Assembly (NCBI GenBank): GCA_013696805.1
Contig: JACCXX010000007.1
Location: 1 to 33,871 of the forward strand
Reading direction: 5' to 3'
Length of the DNA stretch: 33,871 nucleotides
Origin: Actinomycetota bacterium
Lineage (GTDB): Bacteria > Actinomycetota > Thermoleophilia > Gaiellales > Gaiellaceae
Below, one piece after another: positions 30,769 through 33,871 of the stretch. Under the pieces are notes generated by a model, which saw nothing but the letters and a program-made list of their open reading frames with translations, ran no database searches and had not been told where the DNA came from. The position numbers and the translations under genes were made by a program. Numbering within the stretch: position 1 is the stretch's first letter; every line of letters starts with the position of its first letter.

Positions 30769-30862
30769 CCGCTGGGCACCGCTTGCGGTGGCGACTCCAG
30801 GGCGCTCGGGCCGTGCCCGTGCGTCCGTCGGAAATGACCGGTCGACACGATTGAGTCCACCG

Positions 30863-31963
30863 CTATCCGGCTAGGCGGATTGGCATGATCAGGTACGAAA
30901 AGGACTCTTCTGCAGAGTAAATCAAGCCGGGCCGCAGGGGGCTGATGAGCTTGAGCTGCACCTCGTCCGTGTCGACCGAGTCAACTCCGTCGCGCAGAAA
31001 CTCCGGGTTGAAGCCGATCTCGAGCTCCTCCCCCGTGAACGCAATCGGCAGCGTCTCGCGAGCCTCGCCCACGTCCTGCGTCTGGGCCGACACGGTGACC
31101 TCACCCTCCGCGAAGCGCAGCCGCAGCGGCGAGTTCCGCTGGGCCAGCACCGACGTGCGACGAACCACCTCGAGAAATTCCTCCCGCGGCAGTGAAACCT
31201 CGTGCTCGAAGGTCTCGGGAATCAACTGCTTGTGATTCGGGAACTGCCCGTCGATGCGGCGCGTGGTCAGCCAAGTGCCGCCGGCGCCGAAGACAACGTG
31301 GTTTTCCTGGACGCCGACCTGCACCTCGTCCACCTCCTGCGCGATACGTGAAAGCTCGGTGAGCGATCGTGCCGGCACGATCGCCTCGAGCTCGGGCGCA
31401 TCGGTTCCGGCGAGGTCCGTCTCCTTCACCGACAACCGGTAGGAATCGGTCGCAGCCATGATCAGCTTCCCGCCCTCGAAACGGACGAGGATCCCGGTCA
31501 GAACAGGGCGCGACTCGTCCCGAGATGCGGCGCGCGAGACCTTTGCGATCGTCTCCAGGAACGCCGCGCGCTCAACCCCGAAGGTCTGCACACTGGCGAC
31601 ATCGGGAAGCTTCGGAAAATCCTCGGCGCTGTAGGTCTGGAGGCGCGAGATCGAAGAATCCGCGGTCACTTGCATGGTTCCCTCTTCGGCGCTGTGCTCG
31701 AGCGTCACCTCGCCTTGGGGAAGCAACCGCGCAAGCTCAACGAGCAGGCGGCCGGGAACGACCACCGCGCCGCTGCCCTTGGCTTGCCCTTCGAGCGCAA
31801 GCCGCAGCGAAAGCTCCATGTCGGTCGACGAAAGCTGAAGCCGGTCCTCGTCGGCCTGAATGAGGATCCCCGAGAGAACCTGAACCGTCGACCGTGCGGA
31901 TACCGCACGTGAGACGACCGACAGCGCGGAGACGAGATCCTCTTTCGAGCAGGTGATCCTCAT
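30863..31963 (-). CDS. dnaN: DNA polymerase III beta sliding clamp (ATG 31963; alternative ATG 31996)
   Basis: MRITCSKEDLVSALSVVSRAVSARSTVQVLSGILIQA; C-terminal FSYLIMPIRLAG clamp ending. Confidence 0.96.
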   Translation of the reverse strand: MRITCSKEDLVSALSVVSRAVSARSTVQVLSGILIQADEDRLQLSSTDMELSLRLALEGQAKGSGAVVVPGRLLVELARLLPQGEVTLEHSAEEGTMQVTADSSISRLQTYSAEDFPKLPDVASVQTFGVERAAFLETIAKVSRAASRDESRPVLTGILVRFEGGKLIMAATDSYRLSVKETDLAGTDAPELEAIVPARSLTELSRIAQEVDEVQVGVQENHVVFGAGGTWLTTRRIDGQFPNHKQLIPETFEHEVSLPREEFLEVVRRTSVLAQRNSPLRLRFAEGEVTVSAQTQDVGEARETLPIAFTGEELEIGFNPEFLRDGVDSVDTDEVQLKLISPLRPGLIYSAEESFSYLIMPIRLAG

Positions 31964-32150
31964 CGGGGTTCCGACAGCAGTTTCTATCTCAACCATTTAA
32001 AAGAAGATCGTAGTAGTACGTAGAGAGTGTGAACTTCGTGGAAGACGCCGGGACGTCGCTCCCGGGGCGGGTTTGCCCTGGGGATGCGGTTGGTGGAGAA
32101 ATGACGGTTTTCAACACGGCCTCTCGGGACAAACCAGTTCCTCCACAGAA

Positions 32151-33539
32151 TCAACGTGCCTGCTTGATGCGCGCCGTTAGTTCTTGCACGAGGTTGTACA
32201 CAGATCGGTCCTCGCGAATCATGCGTGCGATCTTGGAGGTCGCGTGGATAACCGTGGTGTGGTCGCGCCCTCCAAACTCTCTCCCGATCTTCGGCAACGA
32301 GGAATCGGTGAGCTCTCGCGACAGGTACATCGCGACCTGCCGGGGATAGACGATGTTCTGAGAGCGGCGCTCGCTGCAGAGCTCCGCCAGTGAAAGCCCA
32401 AACCGGTCGGAAACGGCGCCTTGGATACTTTCGATCGACACCTCGGTGGCCCGGCCCTGGGGGAACACATCCTTGAGAACGTCCTGCGCGAGCTCGACGG
32501 TCATCGGTCGACCCGTCAGCGAGGAGAAGGCCACGACCCGTGTGAGCGCGCCCTCCAGTTCGCGGATGTTGGTCGACACACGGCTGGCGATGAACGTGAG
32601 CACCTGCGGATCCGTGACGTGGATGCCGTCGGTCTTCACCTTCTTGCGCAGGATCGCGATTCGCGTCTCCAGGTCGGGCGGCTGGATGTCGGTGATCAGG
32701 CCCCATTCGAAGCGCGAGCGCAGTCGCTCCTCGAGGGTCGAGATCTCCCGCGGCGGCCGGTCGGACGAGATGACGATCTGCCGGCCGGCCTCATAGAGCG
32801 TGTTGAACGTATGGAAGAACTCCTCCTGGATCCGCTCCTTGTGCTCGAGGAACTGGATGTCGTCGATCAGCAGCAGGTCGTACGTGCGGTACCGCTGCTT
32901 GAAACCTTCGATTCGTTTGTCGCGCAGCGAGTTGATGAAGTCGTTCATGAACGACTCACTCGTGACGTAGCGGACGGTGAGCGAGCCGGAGTGCTCACCG
33001 ACGTACTGGCCGATTGCCTGGAGCAGGTGTGTCTTACCGAGACCGGTTCCCCCGTAGATGAAGAGCGGGTTGTATGCCTGCGCGGGAGCCTCGGCTACAG
33101 CCAGTGCCGCTGCGTGTGCGAAGCGGTTCGAGGAGCCGATGATGAAGGAATCGAAGGTGTACCTCGCCCGGATCGCGGTGGTTGCAGCCGATTGTTTCGA
33201 GGCCTCTTCCGAAGGCCCGGCACTTCTCACGCCGGGGTCGACGATGACCTCAACTCGGCGCTCCTCGCCAATCGCGTCGCGTACCGCGGCGCCGATCAGA
33301 TCGACGAAGTGACCCTCGATCCATCCACGCGTGAAGTCGTTCGGGACCACGAGAACGAAGGCGTCGTCGTTCAGCTCACGCCCTTCTGCGCCGCCGAACC
33401 ACGTGCCGTACGTGGTGTCGTTGAGAGCCCCTCGTAGCCGGTCAGAAATCGCGGTCCAGAGATCCTCAGCTGTCAGTAGTTGACCGCGCACCACGTCGCT
33501 GGCCGTCGACTCCTTTCGGGGGAAGTGAGCGGCGAGCAT
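32151..33539 (-). CDS. dnaA: Chromosomal replication initiator protein DnaA
   Basis: 462 aa; [51 protein letters not shown] (Walker A), [15 protein letters not shown]-terminal [15 protein letters not shown] DnaA-box-binding signature. SD GGGAGGGA. Confidence 0.98.
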   Translation of the reverse strand: MLAAHFPRKESTASDVVRGQLLTAEDLWTAISDRLRGALNDTTYGTWFGGAEGRELNDDAFVLVVPNDFTRGWIEGHFVDLIGAAVRDAIGEERRVEVIVDPGVRSAGPSEEASKQSAATTAIRARYTFDSFIIGSSNRFAHAAALAVAEAPAQAYNPLFIYGGTGLGKTHLLQAIGQYVGEHSGSLTVRYVTSESFMNDFINSLRDKRIEGFKQRYRTYDLLLIDDIQFLEHKERIQEEFFHTFNTLYEAGRQIVISSDRPPREISTLEERLRSRFEWGLITDIQPPDLETRIAILRKKVKTDGIHVTDPQVLTFIASRVSTNIRELEGALTRVVAFSSLTGRPMTVELAQDVLKDVFPQGRATEVSIESIQGAVSDRFGLSLAELCSERRSQNIVYPRQVAMYLSRELTDSSLPKIGREFGGRDHTTVIHATSKIARMIREDRSVYNLVQELTARIKQAR

Positions 33540-33540
33540 A

Positions 33541-33795
33541 TCAGCGTCCCTCCCGTTCGCTGAACGAGAGCTCAGCTTGGGTAAAAATCCTCAGTTTTAC
33601 AGGGGTTTTCCTCCGACCCACAGCTGTTTCCACAGGTGTGGAAAGAGAGCGTCGGCTGGGTGCCGACAGCCGCTCCGCGCAGCGACTTTTCGGTCTGCGC
33701 GACTTGTGGAAAACGTGGGCCCGACACCCTCGTCTATACTCGAGCGGCGCGCCAGAAAAAGGGCGCTCGTTCCTCTTTTTCTCTCTCCTCAGACC
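33541..33795. other. Putative oriC / dnaA-rpmH intergenic region with DnaA boxes
   Basis: Inverted box pair TTTCCACA-GG-TGTGGAAA (33627-33644), TGTGGAAAA (33705-33713), AT-richer stretch GTAAAAATCCTCAGTTTTAC near 33575-33600, flanked by dnaA and rpmH. Confidence 0.65.
33735..33740 (+). promoter_or_regulatory. Putative -10 (TATACT) for rpmH
   Basis: CGTCTATACTCGAG about 55 nt upstream of GTG 33796; the upstream promoter region contains the DnaA box at 33705-33713. Confidence 0.5.
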
Positions 33796-33871
33796 GTGAA
33801 GCGGACCTATCAACCCAACGTGCGCCGCAGGAAGCGCAAGCACGGATTTCGCGCGCGTATGTCGACGCGCG
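33796..33871 (+). CDS. rpmH: 50S ribosomal protein L34, N-terminal part (truncated by window end)
   Basis: GTG AAG CGG ACC TAT CAA CCC AAC... = (M)KRTYQPNVRRRKRKHGFRARMSTR. Absent from the ORF track. Confidence 0.97.
   Translation, partial: MKRTYQPNVRRRKRKHGFRARMSTR

Noticed and set aside
32421-33437. 338-aa plus-strand ORF antisense to dnaA
   Set aside because: Shadow ORF over dnaA with no domain signature.

Overview
This is a high-GC, gene-dense chromosomal window that reads leftward from a replication-origin locus. Gene content and order suggest a deep-branching actinobacterium, possibly Thermoleophilia/Gaiellales-like; that lineage is an inference. From right to left it holds: rpmH (partial), a putative oriC with DnaA boxes, dnaA, dnaN, recF, dciA (DUF721), gyrB, gyrA, a MerR-type regulator, galT, a slipin/NfeD pair, a secreted PGRP-type amidase with FlgD-like Ig modules, birA, a type II fatty-acid cluster (fabZ-fabH-fabD-fabG-fabF), a HAD hydrolase, a tandem GNAT protein, accD-accA, ku-ligD, a GNAT protein, a SLOG/TIGR00725 protein, an MrfA-like DUF1998 helicase, a TPP-riboswitch-controlled thiD-thiM-thiE-thiL cluster, and the start of an ABC permease. 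I found no CRISPR, phage, transposon, rRNA or tRNA, and no convincing new multi-gene system. The most interesting signals are architectural. (1) recF and fabG have no in-frame ATG/GTG/TTG start upstream of conserved N-terminal sequence; a CTG start fits both. (2) A -10-like TANNNT motif lies about 6 nt before several start codons, predicting leaderless mRNAs. (3) Divergent genes share overlapping -10 elements, best seen at fabZ/birA with TAGTCTA. (4) All four convergent gene pairs overlap tail to tail by 12-21 bp. (5) A hairpin plus U-tract abuts the gyrB start. (6) A near-exact 21-bp repeat occurs at dnaN-recF and at galT. (7) GyrB carries a Gram-negative-like insertion. (8) A DnaA-box-like cluster lies between accA and ku.
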